Assembly (NCBI GenBank): GCA_036365455.1
Contig: JAWQUS010000009.1
Span: forward strand, 4,432,001-4,496,000
From: Macrosoma leucophasiata
Lineage: Eukaryota > Arthropoda > Insecta > Lepidoptera > Hedylidae
Length of the DNA stretch: 64,000 bases
Direction of reading: 5' to 3'
Shown: positions 10,201 through 22,199 of the stretch, piece by piece
Layout: each line of letters starts with the position of its first letter
Numbering within the stretch: position 1 is the stretch's first letter
Position numbers and translations under genes: made by a program
The notes under the pieces: model-generated
What the model saw: only the letters and a program-made list of their open reading frames with translations
Databases searched by the model: none
Told to the model about the DNA's origin: nothing

Positions 10201-10617
10201 ATACCCGAATTTTTAATTCGATTCCGCGTTTGACATTAGCTACTGTCACTTTGTAAAATAATGATACCACATTTAACCTAATAGTGATGGATCCAATAAT
10301 CGATAAAGAATCACGATTTTGTGTTTATGTAATTATAATATTGGTGTACCAATTTTAACAATAAACGATCGATTTTCTTCAAATACACAATTATTCACTT
10401 TAATCATTTATTAATTAGTGACTATTGCATTATTTATTTAAAGTGTATGTTTTCTTTGAATTATTTTAAAAACAAAACTCTAATAAAAGAGCCTGTACTT
10501 GGAATTTTGATTCGATTCTACATTTGACATTAGCTACTGTCACTTCGAAAAATAATGTTAACACCTATAATCCTAATAGCGATGAACACAACAATCGATT
10601 TGTTATTCTGTTGAGTT

Positions 10618-10705
10618 TTTGTTAAAGTTTTGTTACGTTGTGTTTGTTGTTACGTTTTATTTTGTTAAGTTTTGTTACGTTGTGTTTGTTATTACGTTTT
10701 TTGTG
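10618..10705 (+). repeat. Direct repeat of about 33 bp upstream of the transposase start
   Basis: TTTTGTTACGTTGTGTTTGT-TGTTACGTTTT occurs twice, at about 10628 and 10670. It lies just upstream of the transposase ATG in the element's leader and could be transposase-binding repeats. Confidence 0.6.
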
Positions 10706-10744
10706 AAACTTGAGAGTATTTATTTGTTTTGGTTTGCCACCAAA

Positions 10745-11389
10745 ATGAATTCTCAGCCAAGTACATCACAAAAAGACGTGGGAACATTGTCCCCAAAAAA
10801 AAAACGTCCACGAAAAGCTTTTACTGTTACTGAAAAGGTAATGATCCGCAACGCTTACAAGTACGTGAAAAACGAAACTTCTGCGCAATTGGAGGACTTC
10901 GACCAACCACTCCCGAAAATTGAAAATGACACCGAAAATGAGCTGGAAAAAAGTTGCCATTCAAGACTGGCTTTCAAATAAGAATATCAATTACGAATTA
11001 GGCATGGTTACAGCTACTCTTTTAGAACGAATTCCACATAACGAGTCTTTTAATAAGTACGCTGTAGACGAAATGGCAGCTCAACATGGGATCACAGTTT
11101 TAAGACTGCCCCCTTACCACTGCGAGCTGAACCCCATCGAATTAATATGGGCGCAGGTAAAGGGGAGAGTGTAGCCCAAAATAATAAAACCTTTAAATTA
11201 ACAGATGTGAGAAATTTGTTTGAGGAAGGCATTCAAAAAATTACGGCTACCGAATGGTCTAAATGCGTATCCCATGTTGTAAAAGAAGAGGAAAAAATGA
11301 GTAGGCTAGATATATTAATTGACAACATAACAGACACATTAATAATCAATGTAACAGACAGTGATAGCGAGAGCGATGACGATTTATAA
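10745..11389 (+). pseudogene. DDE_3-type transposase, internally deleted and frameshifted
   Basis: The N-terminal part begins at the ATG at 10745 (MNSQPSTSQKDVGTLSPKKK), with a basic, Ser/Lys-rich start. A large internal deletion then leads, in another frame, to the C-terminal end of the catalytic domain (LPPYHCELNPIELIWAQVKG, about 11105-11163), which contains the last catalytic Glu of a DD..E transposase. A second frameshift in the run at 11160-11168 moves the reading to the acidic C-terminus (ending SDSESDDDL at 11389). The first two catalytic Asp residues are gone. It resembles insect Tc1/IS630-like transposases and is inactive. Confidence 0.65.
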
Positions 11390-11699
11390 AATAAAACATA
11401 TCATGATACACCTACTTGTTTAGTTTTTCATGTTCCTTCATCATCAGATTATTTTAATGTCACACACAATTAGTAAAGAAATCTCTCAGATCCATAATAA
11501 ACAGTAATATAAATTATTCAGAAGATATCTATCGATCTATCCATTCAGAAATATAAAATTTTATAAACGAATTGAATCGATTCCGAAATATTTCATTTCC
11601 GTATCGATTAATTTCGCAACGTCACTATTTAGCAGTTGTCATTACGTTGCAACACTGAAAATGTCAAGTTGTGAATCGAATTAAAATTCCGACCATAGT

Positions 11700-12125
11700 A
11701 AGAATCGTAGTAAAATGGAACATTGTACGTTATTGACCATAAATATATTATTCTGTGATACATCACAACCGCATCAGTGTCGTGTTTACGCGGTTGCATA
11801 CGGTGGTCATATTTCACCATTTGTATCTTTATACTGTGCCATCGTTGCCGTTTGCCGTCAGTTTCATGATTCGCATGGCGTACGCCGCGCACCGCTCGTC
11901 GCTAACTCGGGCATTGGACAGTATGCGTCACAGCCATAGAGCAATGTCATAGCACTCATTACCATAACGCTAAATTAGTCATTGTTATGTCGGCGTCAAT
12001 GGAAGTTTTTAATGAGCTGCTGTTGTCTATCAGAAAATGTTTGTTGGGATTTGTGTATATTTTTCGCTCTCTGTTTAGCCGTTCAATCTGGCATTTTCTA
12101 AAATACTTACTAGACGAACTAGATT
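11700..12125. other. No gene; GC-richer segment 11755-11945
   Basis: Overlapping open frames on both strands of 11629-11952 show no recognisable domain. The sequence may be an old repeat. Confidence 0.4.
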
Positions 12126-12405
12126 TGGCACGCGATTTCGTCCACGCGGAATGCGTAACGAAAATGAATACACCCTACCCTTTAACTTTAGGGGTTGATT
12201 TTCTAAAAAAGTATGTCCTTTGCAGGGTCTCGAAATGTCTCCATTCCAAATTTAATTATAATCGGTTCCTTCGTTTTGATGTGAACGCAGAACAAACAGA
12301 CTTTACAGACAGACAGACAAATATACCTACACATTTGAGCATTTATATTAAATGGGATCCGTATAGAAGATTTGAAAAAATGCTGAAGAAACAGATATTA
12401 CTTAC
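12125..12405 (+). repeat. Interspersed repeat fragment
   Basis: Contains GATTTCGTCCACGCGGAATG, GGGTCTCGAAATGTCTCCAT and ACAGACAGACAGACAAATAT, words typical of the common lepidopteran repeats that begin with a 'cggcttcg/ttcgtccgcg' block. The 140-codon open frame at 11987-12409 runs into it and is not supported as a gene. Confidence 0.45.
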
Positions 12406-12977
12406 TTAGTAGTCTCTTCCAAACACATTTTTTTAAAAGTCGGTTAGTCGAAATTGAAGATCAACAATGGTTACTTAATTAAGGACGTAAGTTATTTTAC
12501 TGATGTTATGTTAGTATTACTCAAATAAAGTAGGTAAAATAAAATAATGATACAAAAATGTAAGGTCAAGATTGAAGAAGCACACAAACTTGTCACGAAT
12601 TAATAAATGTAATGGCCTACCCATTATATTTATTAATTTTGATGGCAGTACATTCCGTTGTTTGCAAGCGAATTAACCAATTCAATTCAATTAGAGTCCT
12701 TAAAGAGTCGTAGGTCATCACCGGCTCGTATTTTTTGCGAACATGCTTGATTGAACTGAAGTTTGCGTGATATTTTATTTGTAACGTGATGAGGTCGAAT
12801 TTGAACTGTTCTGTTGGTTTTATTCATTTTGTTCATCAAAAGCAGGATTGAAACAAGAACTGGATTTTGATTTAAACGTTTTAAGTAGGGTTATATCGGG
12901 TCGTAGTGATGGGCGTCCAAGGCTATGTTAAAAAGCACAGAGACAAAATATTTTTTATTATAATAATTATCATAATA

Positions 12978-13112
12978 ACAGGGACAAAACAACTTAGGCC
13001 TCAAGGGTGGCGATGCATCTGCATTTTGACCTCCCTTTTTAGTGTAGTGCCGTGTTCACATGCCGTGAACTACATGCTTCTTTTCCACCATAATAACACA
13101 ACAAAAAAAAAA
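12978..13112 (+). mobile_element. Family A, diverged 3' half
   Basis: ACAACTTAGGCCTCAAGGGT, ATGCATCTGCATTTTGACCT and ACATGCTTC-TTTTCCACCAT followed by an A-rich tail match the 3' half of family A with many differences. Confidence 0.55.
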
Positions 13113-13259
13113 TGATCTAACTATAAAATGTTTAATGTACAGTATTCGCTTACCATCAATTATGAACTGTCTACTTATTTTCCATTGACATGTCACACCT
13201 TAAAACTACACCACTGGTATTTAAATAATTTTGAAGCATAATGAAATATCGCAGTATAT

Positions 13260-13435
13260 ACCTACTGATTTTCCACGGCAACAAAGCAATGGGTACTGCA
13301 AAGGTCACGGTGATGCTGGTTGGAGCCGAAGGCCAGCCGTGGGAATTGGGCAGGCGGCGTGACGCCGCGCGGGCCGTGCCCGCTGGATCGTCAGAATCGT
13401 CACGCGTAATGATTGATGCCAATCCGTCTTTTTAG
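13260..13435. other. CpG-rich open segment, function unknown
   Basis: This block is far richer in GC and CpG than its surroundings. It is open on both strands (plus 13241-13435, minus 13171-13422) and contains the palindrome GCGGCGTGACGCCGC. It could be an exon or a promoter-proximal island. I recognise no protein and no convincing splice pair. Confidence 0.25.
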
Positions 13436-14456
13436 GGTCCCGTAGCTAAATCCATATATAAATAAAAAATAACTATTTTAAAAAAAATCAAATATAACTT
13501 CGTATTTTTTTATGTAGTTGTTTTGTATCGCAGGCGATGTATTCGTGCGCGCTCGCAGATATTTTCGATGCGACGCGAATTCGCAGTTAGGTAGGTATAT
13601 GTGGGAGCCCTATATGACAAATTACATAATGATTGCGGTTTTAATAGAAAATGATCGTGGTGAGCATTCAGGCCATTCAGTCAAACATAAATTGCTACTA
13701 CGGAATCCCTCAGAGCCGAGTCTCACTCGCTCTTGGCCACTTATTTTTTTTTAATGTACGTATGTAGGCGGCTTTTCCCGAGGCGGCACTATTCTATCAT
13801 CACCGGGCAATTGGCGAGTGCAAAGGGCTCTCTGGGCCACTCGGTATTCGGTTTGTGAATATCTGTTATTCAGGTGGGAATTTCAGCAGCTGTAACACGA
13901 CTTCAGTACAATATGAATTGCATTTTCAGCGTGTGATTACAATGTTTCTTTTCCTTGAAAATAACATAACTGGTGTCCTCACATAATGACAATCTATATG
14001 TTAATATTCTCTCATGTTAAAAATCTAGTTAATACGTAGATTGGTGAATGCAACTACCTACGAAATAAATATTGTAATAATAAAAATCTAATTATTTAAA
14101 TTAATTTAAATACTTAGACCACCACTGTCGATGTTTGAAAACCAGGGTTCCATTCGATTTCTAGGTAGTTTTAGATATTTTCAAAGAGGTTTCCGGTAAT
14201 TCAAAAACATTGCAAATTGGAATTTACTCCCATACAATTCCATTTTTCCTATTATGTAAATAGGACACTAAATGTTTGGAATAATGTTCGATAAAATGTT
14301 AGTAGGTTCTCTTCGTTTTACGCGGAAAATGGAAACCAATAGGTTGGGAACAGAGGGAATTGGGAACACTGGGAACTGTTGATGTTTAAAATCAATTAAT
14401 GAAGGTAAGAGAGAGAGAGAGCTCCAGCGACAGAGCTCGCGAGAGTAGACGCACTG
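13436..14456. other. No gene; short repeat traces
   Basis: TTTTTAGGGTCCCGTAGCTA at 13431-13450 is a scrap of the family seen at 22915-23530. At 14413-14450 a diverged family A head (GAGCTCCAGCGACAGAGCTC) directly abuts a SINE family B copy. Nothing else is recognised. Confidence 0.45.
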
Positions 14457-14800
14457 TACGTAACTTCACGCCTGTAATCCCCGAATGGGGTAGGCAGAGA
14501 TAAATGCATGCATTCAATCATACATGCAAACACCCACGACTCGCCGGTTACGTTTTGGCCCATGTAACAGGTGGCGAACCTGTTGCCATCTCCGGGCACA
14601 TTACCAAACTCCGGGGTGCTGGGAAACTTCCAGAAAATGGAAAAATCCCAATAGAAGCAGAGATAAAGGCTTTTAAACCGTTATCCCTGATAGTCCCCGA
14701 CCCGGGAATCGAACCCAGGACCTCCAGCGCAATAGTAGTGGCCTGCTACCACTACGCTACTGAGGTGCGCTGTAATTTCTGGCACACCCACCCCTGATAC
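14457..14800 (-). mobile_element. SINE family B (tRNA-derived), near-complete
   Basis: On the minus strand it begins with a tRNA-like head: box A TAGCGTAGTGGTAGCA and box B GGTTCGATTCCCGGG. The body has TCTGCTTCTATTGGGATTTT and GGGCCAAAACGTAACCGGCG, and the 3' end is GGCGTGAAGTTACGTA. Other copies are at 40325-40624 and 43640-43946. The tRNA-like pol III boxes, the unit length of about 300-340 bp and the shared 3' end support a SINE. The 97-codon plus-strand frame is incidental. Confidence 0.75.
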
Positions 14801-17800
14801 CTAAGTGGTTGTCTCTGCAATAGTTATGACTTGGCCTTACAATTTGTGTTGTGAAGTCTGTAATTGGAGCAATGTGACCAATGCCTGTGAGAACGTATCA
14901 CTTGCCTTCAATTACTATAACGTACGATGTACCAATTCAATTGTTATTTATGGTGGTCCTTGACATTATCAATCGAGCCTTTCTCTGACGTACATGTCAC
15001 TAGAGATTTTAATGTCTCTTCATTGCTTTCCTATTTTATTCCGGATCGGGGTTAACTTCGTTCCAAATTATCTAAACAGAAATTTCTAGTAATCAAGAAA
15101 CTCCTATTTTTTTTCTCCATCACCTGAACCTACCGATTTTTTTTGTGGTTTTTTATTTTCTGGCTGGGCAGCTGCCGTCTGCTTTAAAAGTTAATAGTCT
15201 CAGCTGGAAAGATTAATATGTGTAATGCAAAAGCAAAGTATACAAGCAGGATTCGATTCTTCCTCATTCTCTGAAGTCATCATCCCCAGTGCTTTTAGAA
15301 TGACCACTGAATAACGATAGTCTTCGAAAATTATTCCGGGTAGTCGGCATTTCTGTTAGCGATCTTTCTCTGTATCTATTCGCAATTCATGTTTTTTCTT
15401 TGCCATAGTTTTGTATGTAGATATATACCAGGGCCACTCGTCGATTATTGTCTTTATCCAGTATTTCATTAATTCAAGGCATATACTTTCGCTGTCCGCT
15501 TACTGGGTATTACAATATTCATTATTAAATTTAATGTAATATACCGTATATTGATTGATCCTTTCAGATTTACATTTACTATCTGCCACAGTAAAGGGAT
15601 ATTGATTGGTTTGTTGTGTTCGTGCGTGACAACTGGTCATAATTGTTAAACTAGGACTCAAAGTTAGTTATGGTAGGTAGTTTCGTGAGCAATGAATATT
15701 GGTCAGACTGATCGATAGACTACTAATTTGTATGGATATACATGCTGTGAGATTTCATGTATGTATAGGTAACTTTGTAGCAAATTTGGTGTTTTTAACT
15801 TCCACATATTTTGTAGGTTCAGTCAGGGAGCTATTTGCTTATCTAAAATCAATCAAATATAGTTTTAATTACCATTGCATAGTCAGTTCCTTAGCAGTAG
15901 GTACATAGGAATATTCAGATTTAAAATGTAACTATTCCAAATGAAGAAACTTTCTCGACGTGGATTGATTCCAGTCAGTTTGAAAATCATCGGTACCTAA
16001 GATTACCTACATATCTGAGACTTTTAGTTTTGTACGAACCTATTTCATCTTTAAACGAAGCAAGACAGTGGTGGCGGTGCATAGCAACCGGCAGTGAAAT
16101 GTGGCTCGATATATCTCGCGAGCTATTTACGTGCGCCGCGGGAGCCGTGCGTTCATTTTGCATTACTGGACTTGCAACAGGGTTGGCTGCGGGAGAAAGT
16201 TTTATTTTCTCTGTTAATTTTAATTTTACAGCAAATTTTTAGCTACAATTTATGCAGCTCTATTGGTAGGACAATAGATAATGGTAGCTGTGATATCTCG
16301 AGTTTGCATAGGATCTGTTTAATCTAATGGGAAGATTGATTGAGATTCTCTATGATACTCAGGCTTTCAAACTCAATTTCCAGATTGGTGAAGCTCACCA
16401 ATCATGTTCTTAGTTCCATTTATGGGTTTGAAAATATATCTGGTAATGGACACTTCTACACTAATCCACGTGTAGAATTGTGAATATAATATATGCATGT
16501 TCTTAGGTACACACTTCAAGTAATAAAGGTAGATATTTATAATATATGTACCGTCGTAGGACTTGTAGCTAAGAAAATTTTATGATCCCAAAACTAAAGG
16601 GAAATGTTTGAAAAATGTTATATTAATAAAATGATTCATTATATTTCATGAATATTATCGACCTACCTACTTATGACTCATTTTAAAACTTTTCATTTAT
16701 TTCAAAAAGTTGAATCAATCCAATTACGTAAATTTGATCAGACATGAGACAGGTCGATTCTTTCTACCGGCGTAAGATAGAAAACATTTTAAAATTTAAA
16801 AGTTGAAAAAGAATAAAACAAATAAGGTAGGTTCATGACAAAAATAGCAATTAACATCATATTAACATACACTTCGAAAACTATTTTTTGATGTTGATAA
16901 CACGGACATCTGAAAAATCAACCAAATGCTAATTTTCAGTACCTATGCTACACATGACTGTACTGCCGGTTAAAAAAACTCAATTATATATTTGTCTTAA
17001 AACGAGGCACTTGTCTATTTTTCTGGAGCCTTAATGATGCTAACTGTCAACCCTGATGCTAGCTATTCCGAGCCAGATATCCCTCGACGTCACCATAAAT
17101 GGTCATACTCGATATAGACTCTGTCCCCACGATGTCTTCAAGCGATTATTTTTTATTTGATACGCGTATAGCTACAACAAGTTATTATATATAGTACATT
17201 TTAACATATTTCGGAAATTAACATTCACTTTTCCAAGAATTAATTAAATAAGTTTTATGAAAAATGCAGATTAAATCGTTTGTGCGAAATTTTGTTTCTA
17301 TTTTAACATTTTTTTTAATTAATCTCTAAATTTTTGTTCCGCTATGAACATGAACCTACTGATGCAAATACCTATCTGCAGTGGCGGATGTAGAATTTTT
17401 ATTTGCACAAGCTTGACCTTTAGTTTTAGTTTAATAGCGGCTTGACTCAGCTAAGGGCAGAATGATTTGCAAAAACAGAACTGCTATTGGATTTCTAGAG
17501 GGCTTTTGAGACCCTAAGCCTCCTCCTAGTTTTAATGGATCAATATGATTGACGTCCGCTTCGCTTGCTATTACACAGATACCTTCGTAACAAAAGCTGA
17601 TTGAATTCCGCAATTACGATTTTCTCTGGTGTCAAAAGACCACCCTGCCGAATTTATCTGATGTCAAAAGACCTGTATCCACTACTTATATGAACACATA
17701 ATTATATGTGTGACAGATAGATAATCTGTCTTTCGCTAGATTTAGTACCCTAAAATTAGCCTTCGTGGCTGATAAATCTACATTCGCTTATTCTGGATTT

Positions 17801-18600
17801 CTGACTAAGAGCCATTTTCCAACACGAGGTTCAGTTAAAAATTATTTTTCATTTCTGGTCTTGTTATAAGTAGATTTGGGTATATATTCGAACTTGAGAG
17901 CATTTTACTAGATACGCACAAATAGATTTATTATTTTTAGATGATATTTAACGTATAATTTGTCTACCGCTGTCATAAATACAAGTCAAACTGTCTTCCC
18001 AGTGACAAGTAGCACTTCCCGTTGAAGGTAACTAGTGCGTAAATTATCACGTGCAGATGAAAAAAAAATTGTGAACTATGCCAACACACATCTTGGCAAA
18101 TAACTTTATAGTTTAAATTGCCCTTGTACTTCGGACCTCAGGGACCACTGATTAACGCACTTTTGGCTGGTGTGACCCGTCATCCTAATGACATAAATTA
18201 CGTTGACATAAATTACGTCCTTAATCTCATGTAGTCAAGGTATCAAGGAGGTGTGTTTTTTAGTCTTGCGCAGAGTAAATTAAGTAATTATAGTTGCACA
18301 ATTAGACATCGTTTAACGTAAAAGTGGAGTTTGAAATTTTAACTATTAAACTGCCTGTAAATTAGGTATCTACGTAACGTTCTTCATTTATGTTGTTGAC
18401 GCGTTTGTCAAATCGAATCAATAATATTTATCATCTCTCTGAAACACTATCCCATTCATAAAGTTACTTTTAATTAAGGTAAAATTTTATGCTTTTATTA
18501 CATTATCTCGCGGATTGCTGAAATGCTACATTATGCAAGTTTCATTTAGTTAAATTAAGTTGTAAGTCGATATACTTACTTTAAACTTTAGAAGTATCAT
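14801..18600. other. Long AT-rich stretch without recognised genes
   Basis: Only short frames are present. A GC-richer patch at 16065-16180 is open (16030-16242, 70 codons) but matches nothing I know. No splice-supported exon, RNA gene or clear transposon boundary was found. Confidence 0.5.
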
Positions 18601-18634
18601 AATTTTCTGCAGTAACCATGCCACGTTACGTACA

Positions 18635-18770
18635 TGAATCAATTGATCAGTCTGCGCGGCCGGAGCGTAGAACCGACGTACGCGTCACATCCCGTAACGT
18701 AATGCGCCGCGTGGGCCACAGTGGGCCGCGCCCGTCATCGCGAGACTAATGTTTCCGTTTCGTTGTGTTG
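18635..18770. other. CpG-rich patch
   Basis: CGCGGCCGGAGCG ... CCGCGTGGGCCACAG ... GGGCCGCGCCCGTCATCGCG stands out from AT-rich surroundings. It could be a remnant of a GC-rich repeat or a promoter-proximal element. No open frame or splice signal is associated with it. Confidence 0.25.
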
Positions 18771-18841
18771 ACCCCAGACTCTTGTGGGGACACTTGTGGG
18801 GACCTAAGTTATTGACTTATGAAAATTTTTGTTCCTAACCT

Positions 18842-19470
18842 ATGTCCTATGAAAACTCTATCATTAGATTTTGTAACAAAGTCAAAAGCTTGGGGTTGAA
18901 TATAGATGCCTGTTTGAAATGGAAGGTACAAGTACTGACCATAACTCAAAACACTATGGCCTCACTGCGGAATTTGTATAGATTTAAAATCTTTTTACCT
19001 TCTCGCACAAAAATCAATTGGTACAATCTCTTGTTGTCCGTCGTATTGATTATTTTGATGCTTGTTGTTCAGATACCTATGTCAGAAGAACTTAGTTCTG
19101 AACAAAACTGGATTTTGTTCAACGATTGTATTCGATACTTTTATAATTTCAATTTACGCAAAATTTACCACATCTCCCACTATCATTCTAAGCTTATATG
19201 GCTTCCCATCTGACAAAGAAGAAACGTAACGGTTCTGTTAACTTTTTTCCGTTAAAAACGATATTTGTTCTCCCATATAGGTATATCGATATTGTCTTTT
19301 TGAACATAATACATTTAGGTGCAACAATGATTTACATACCAATAATGTATTCACTGATAAAAATTCTGCATTACAACTCTGTATCTGTACATAATATTAG
19401 TAGGTATAGCTTTATCTACACCAGATGGACTAGAATATTATTAAAATCTAGATCCCAGAAATTAATTTAA
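18842..19470 (+). pseudogene. LINE reverse transcriptase C-terminal remnant (jockey/CR1-like)
   Basis: The frame 18842-19213 encodes NIDACLKWKVQVLTITQNTM, ASLRNLYRFKIFLPSRTKIN and HISHYHSKLIWLPI. These follow the order seen after the catalytic box in jockey/CR1-type ORF2 proteins (...LGV.LD..L.W..., ...LRSLYRFK..LP...K..., ...SKL.WLPI). The reading shifts frame near 19200 and continues poorly to 19470. There is no YADD box. It is an old 5'-truncated, mutated copy unrelated to the young LINE pair. Confidence 0.55.
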
Positions 19471-20880
19471 ATAGTGCTCCAAGTCTAAAGATTTAATTAA
19501 TTTAGACAAAATTATCTTTGACTTAGTAGTAAGTACATAAAGTAATTAGGTATCGTTTCCTGTTCAGCGCAGAGATTACCTACTTCGGTTTAACGTATTA
19601 ACTTTATATTATATTTATTTAATATGATTTTTTCATTTATCCTTTGATTTATTTAGCATTTATTTAGGGCATATGTAGGTACCTACTTGTTTAGATGAAA
19701 GGCGATTACGTTTTAGGCTCGTCGTGGATGGAGAGTGAGTATTCACTTAGCTCAGAATAAGCTTCATCGCTATCTGACTTTCCAATTAAAGCTCCGTTGC
19801 TGGGGGCGTGGGTGGGGAGCGGGAGGAAGTGCATTACGTCACGGGCGGGATCTGCAATATATTGCTTTTTGATACAAGACGCTTTTGTTTCCTTTCATAC
19901 TAGTTATTTATTGTGCCTTCATTGTAATACTTGAAACAATTTCAAAATGACTCTACATTTCGCTCGCTTTTCAGCAGACCTGAAGACAGTGCCGTCATGC
20001 CGTCAAAGATGTCAGAAGGACTTCAATACCTAGTGATCTTGAATAAAAAAAACTTTGTACAAAATAATTAAATTCATCAAAACCAAATAATCACATCAAC
20101 ACTTGTAGTGAAAAACAGAAAATCGTACGAAGTTTTTTTTTAATTGCTCAATTTTTAGTGAGATTATTAATTAAAACTTATGAAAATTTATTACATTATT
20201 TAGGTAAACTTGAAAATGACATCGTTCAATTAACAAAAATGCTCATGAAATGAAAAACTTCTCGATCGAATTTAAATTTTTATAGGACTAAATGACAGAT
20301 TTTGTCTTAGATCATCAGAATCGTCAGAAATAACACCCATCTCGGCGTAATCGGTGTACATACATTAAAATAAAACACTGAACTGAGAACCTCTCTCTTT
20401 TTGAAGTCGGTTAGCAACAATATTATTAAAAATTAGGCCATTATCCGCATCCACCCCACAGTTCACAATAAGGATTCCATGGGCTGCCTCTCTTGACTTA
20501 GGTACCTGCCTAATGATTGTATACCACTATGACAATAATTAATTTATAATTTACTGGAGTAATCACAAATAATCGACAGTATGCCTGAGAAACATTGAGT
20601 TTGTCCAACGGCGAATTGTTAGTGAGTCAACTAATGACTTCGTCTTGACATGAGGTCGTTTGTGCTCAAATTATCCACTTATGAGGAACAGGGGTGACTT
20701 GAGTCATGCTCGAAATTGCGAGTCATTATTCGTTATTCAATAGAAGTGTCAGTTCAGTCTCCGGTTCGATACCCGCGGTCGAAGCATCTTATCTTTTCTA
20801 TTTTATGGAACTAGCAAACAAGCATGCAGTTTCCATGTACAGTGTGTTTGTAGATGTGATTATAAGCACAAAAGCCAGAA
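19471..20880. other. No gene recognised
   Basis: AT-rich apart from 19796-19850 (listed separately). The 61-codon frame at 20706-20891 has no features. TTTTTGAAGTCGGTTAGCAA at 20398-20417 is a LINE 3'-end motif. Confidence 0.45.
19796..19852. promoter_or_regulatory. GC-box/CRE-like cluster (tentative)
   Basis: GCTGGGGGCGTGGGTGGGGA is followed closely by GTGCATTACGTCACGGGCGG. The latter contains a full ATF/CREB-type octamer TTACGTCA next to a GC box, in an otherwise AT-rich region. No transcript start can be seen, so regulatory function is only a suggestion. Confidence 0.25.
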
Positions 20881-20884
20881 CTTC

Positions 20885-21072
20885 CCTCTGAGGTGTTCCC
20901 TCGGTGCTACAATATGGGGTTCTTCAAAAATGGCGTCAAAAGAGTCCTTCAGGGCTGGCAGCGCGTTGGCAACTCCCCTGGTGTTGCAAATGTCCATAGG
21001 CGACGGTGACCACTTACCATCAGGTGGCCCGTCTGCTTGTCTGTCAACTTAATGTCATAAAAAAAAAAAAGC
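20885..21072 (+). mobile_element. LINE 3' end (CR1-like, lepidopteran type)
   Basis: GGCAGCGCGTTGGCAACTCC, GGTGACCACTTACCATCAGG, TGGCCCGTCTGCTTGTCTGT and a poly(A) tail form the familiar 3' end of a lepidopteran LINE group. A more diverged copy lies at 35345-35460. Confidence 0.6.
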
Positions 21073-21309
21073 CAGAGATATCAAGTAGTAGTAGGTAGCT
21101 GTAGATGACGTGTTGCCATACTTACCATATAGGTACTATCCCCGAGGTCTTAGTATATTCCTTATTTAATAGTGTAGCAGTACTCACTACTAATGATGCG
21201 TTGTGGTACTGGCTTCGATTCTCACTTCGAGAGGTAAGTGTTATTGGCATAGAGCACCGCGACCGGTGGCTCCGCGTTTTTTATGTTTGCCAGTGCCACC
21301 CTCGGAGTT

Positions 21310-21442
21310 TGGTAACGTGTCCGGAGATGGCAATAGGCACTACATGAGATAACCGGAAACTGGAAAATCGTAGGTGTTTGTAGGCTCTAGCCAGAGAATG
21401 TATAGAACACATTCATCTCTGCGTGATATGTGGTGACTTACC
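21310..21442 (+). repeat. SINE family B, strongly diverged (tentative)
   Basis: CCGGAGATGGCAATAGGCAC, ATAACCGG, GTAGGTGTTTG and CATTCATCTCTGCG follow the order of the family B 3' half, with low similarity. Confidence 0.35.
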
Positions 21443-21539
21443 CACACAGTTTTATTAAGGTAACTTCAATCAATTGTTTCAAATAGGTCTACCTACCTAT
21501 TCAATGTAGGTACCCAGCGATATTAAACTTATTGTAACT

Positions 21540-21823
21540 GGTGGTAGAGCTCCAGTGATGGAGCTCGCGGGCGGAGGTACCACCGGATTATCTAATATAC
21601 TTGCCGCTAAATGGTAGTGTTCAGCACTATCGTGTTCCGGTCAGGTGGTAATGTACGGCTCTGTAATTTCCGGCACAGAGGCATAACACCTAATGCCTCA
21701 GGAGTGGCAACGCATCTGCATTTTGACCTCTGGTCATTGTGTGGGTATCTATAGGCTGCAGTCATCACTTTACATCAATGTGAACTGCACGCTTGTTTGC
21801 CACTTTTATTACATAAAAAAAAA
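21540..21823 (+). mobile_element. SINE-like repeat family A, full copy
   Basis: Complete copy with head GGTGGTAGAGCTCCAGTGAT, middle GTGTTCCGGTCAGGTGGTAA and tail GCTTGTTTGCCACTTTTATT followed by ACATAAAAAAAAA. Confidence 0.75.
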
Positions 21824-22199
21824 TCTTGCCCGTAAATAGGTATACTTACTAACTGAATCCACCTATAATTTGTTTAAAAACACTCAGTTATCAAATTCAC
21901 AATGATACAACTTGCCAAAACAATAGGTACAACAGAAAATGTTATTCACCTTGTTCCAAGGATCATTGCACACAGTGCTTGAACAGCCATTATCAACACT
22001 TCGTGCCTGTTATTAGCGTCTAGGCTAGACGTTTAGATAATACCGAAGAGGAATCAAAGTGTTCTTGTATATCCTATACATAATGTAGGCGGGAATGTCT
22101 CTTTAAAAAATTAAAATAAAACTGATTGCGATCGTTTATAATCGTTTATATATATGCAATTCAAAATTTGAATTTCAAATACATACATAAATAATAATA

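Larger units (their letters stand above)
10204..11695 (+). mobile_element. Decayed Tc1/IS630-like DNA transposon
   Basis: The ends are inverted. The left end reads CCCGAATTTTTAATTCGATT (10204 on). The right end, read on the minus strand, is TGGTCGGAATTTTAATTCG (ending 11695). TA dinucleotides sit at 10202-10203 and 11696-11697, as expected for this superfamily. The left subterminal region occurs twice (10204-10300 and about 10505-10600, both with TTTGACATTAGCTACTGTCA), suggesting an internal duplication or one copy inserted into another. It carries the broken transposase at 10745-11389. Confidence 0.7.

Noticed and set aside
16030..16330. Exon pair with an acceptor near 16231
   Set aside because: TTTTACAG is present, but the following frame is short and unrecognised, with no supporting donor.
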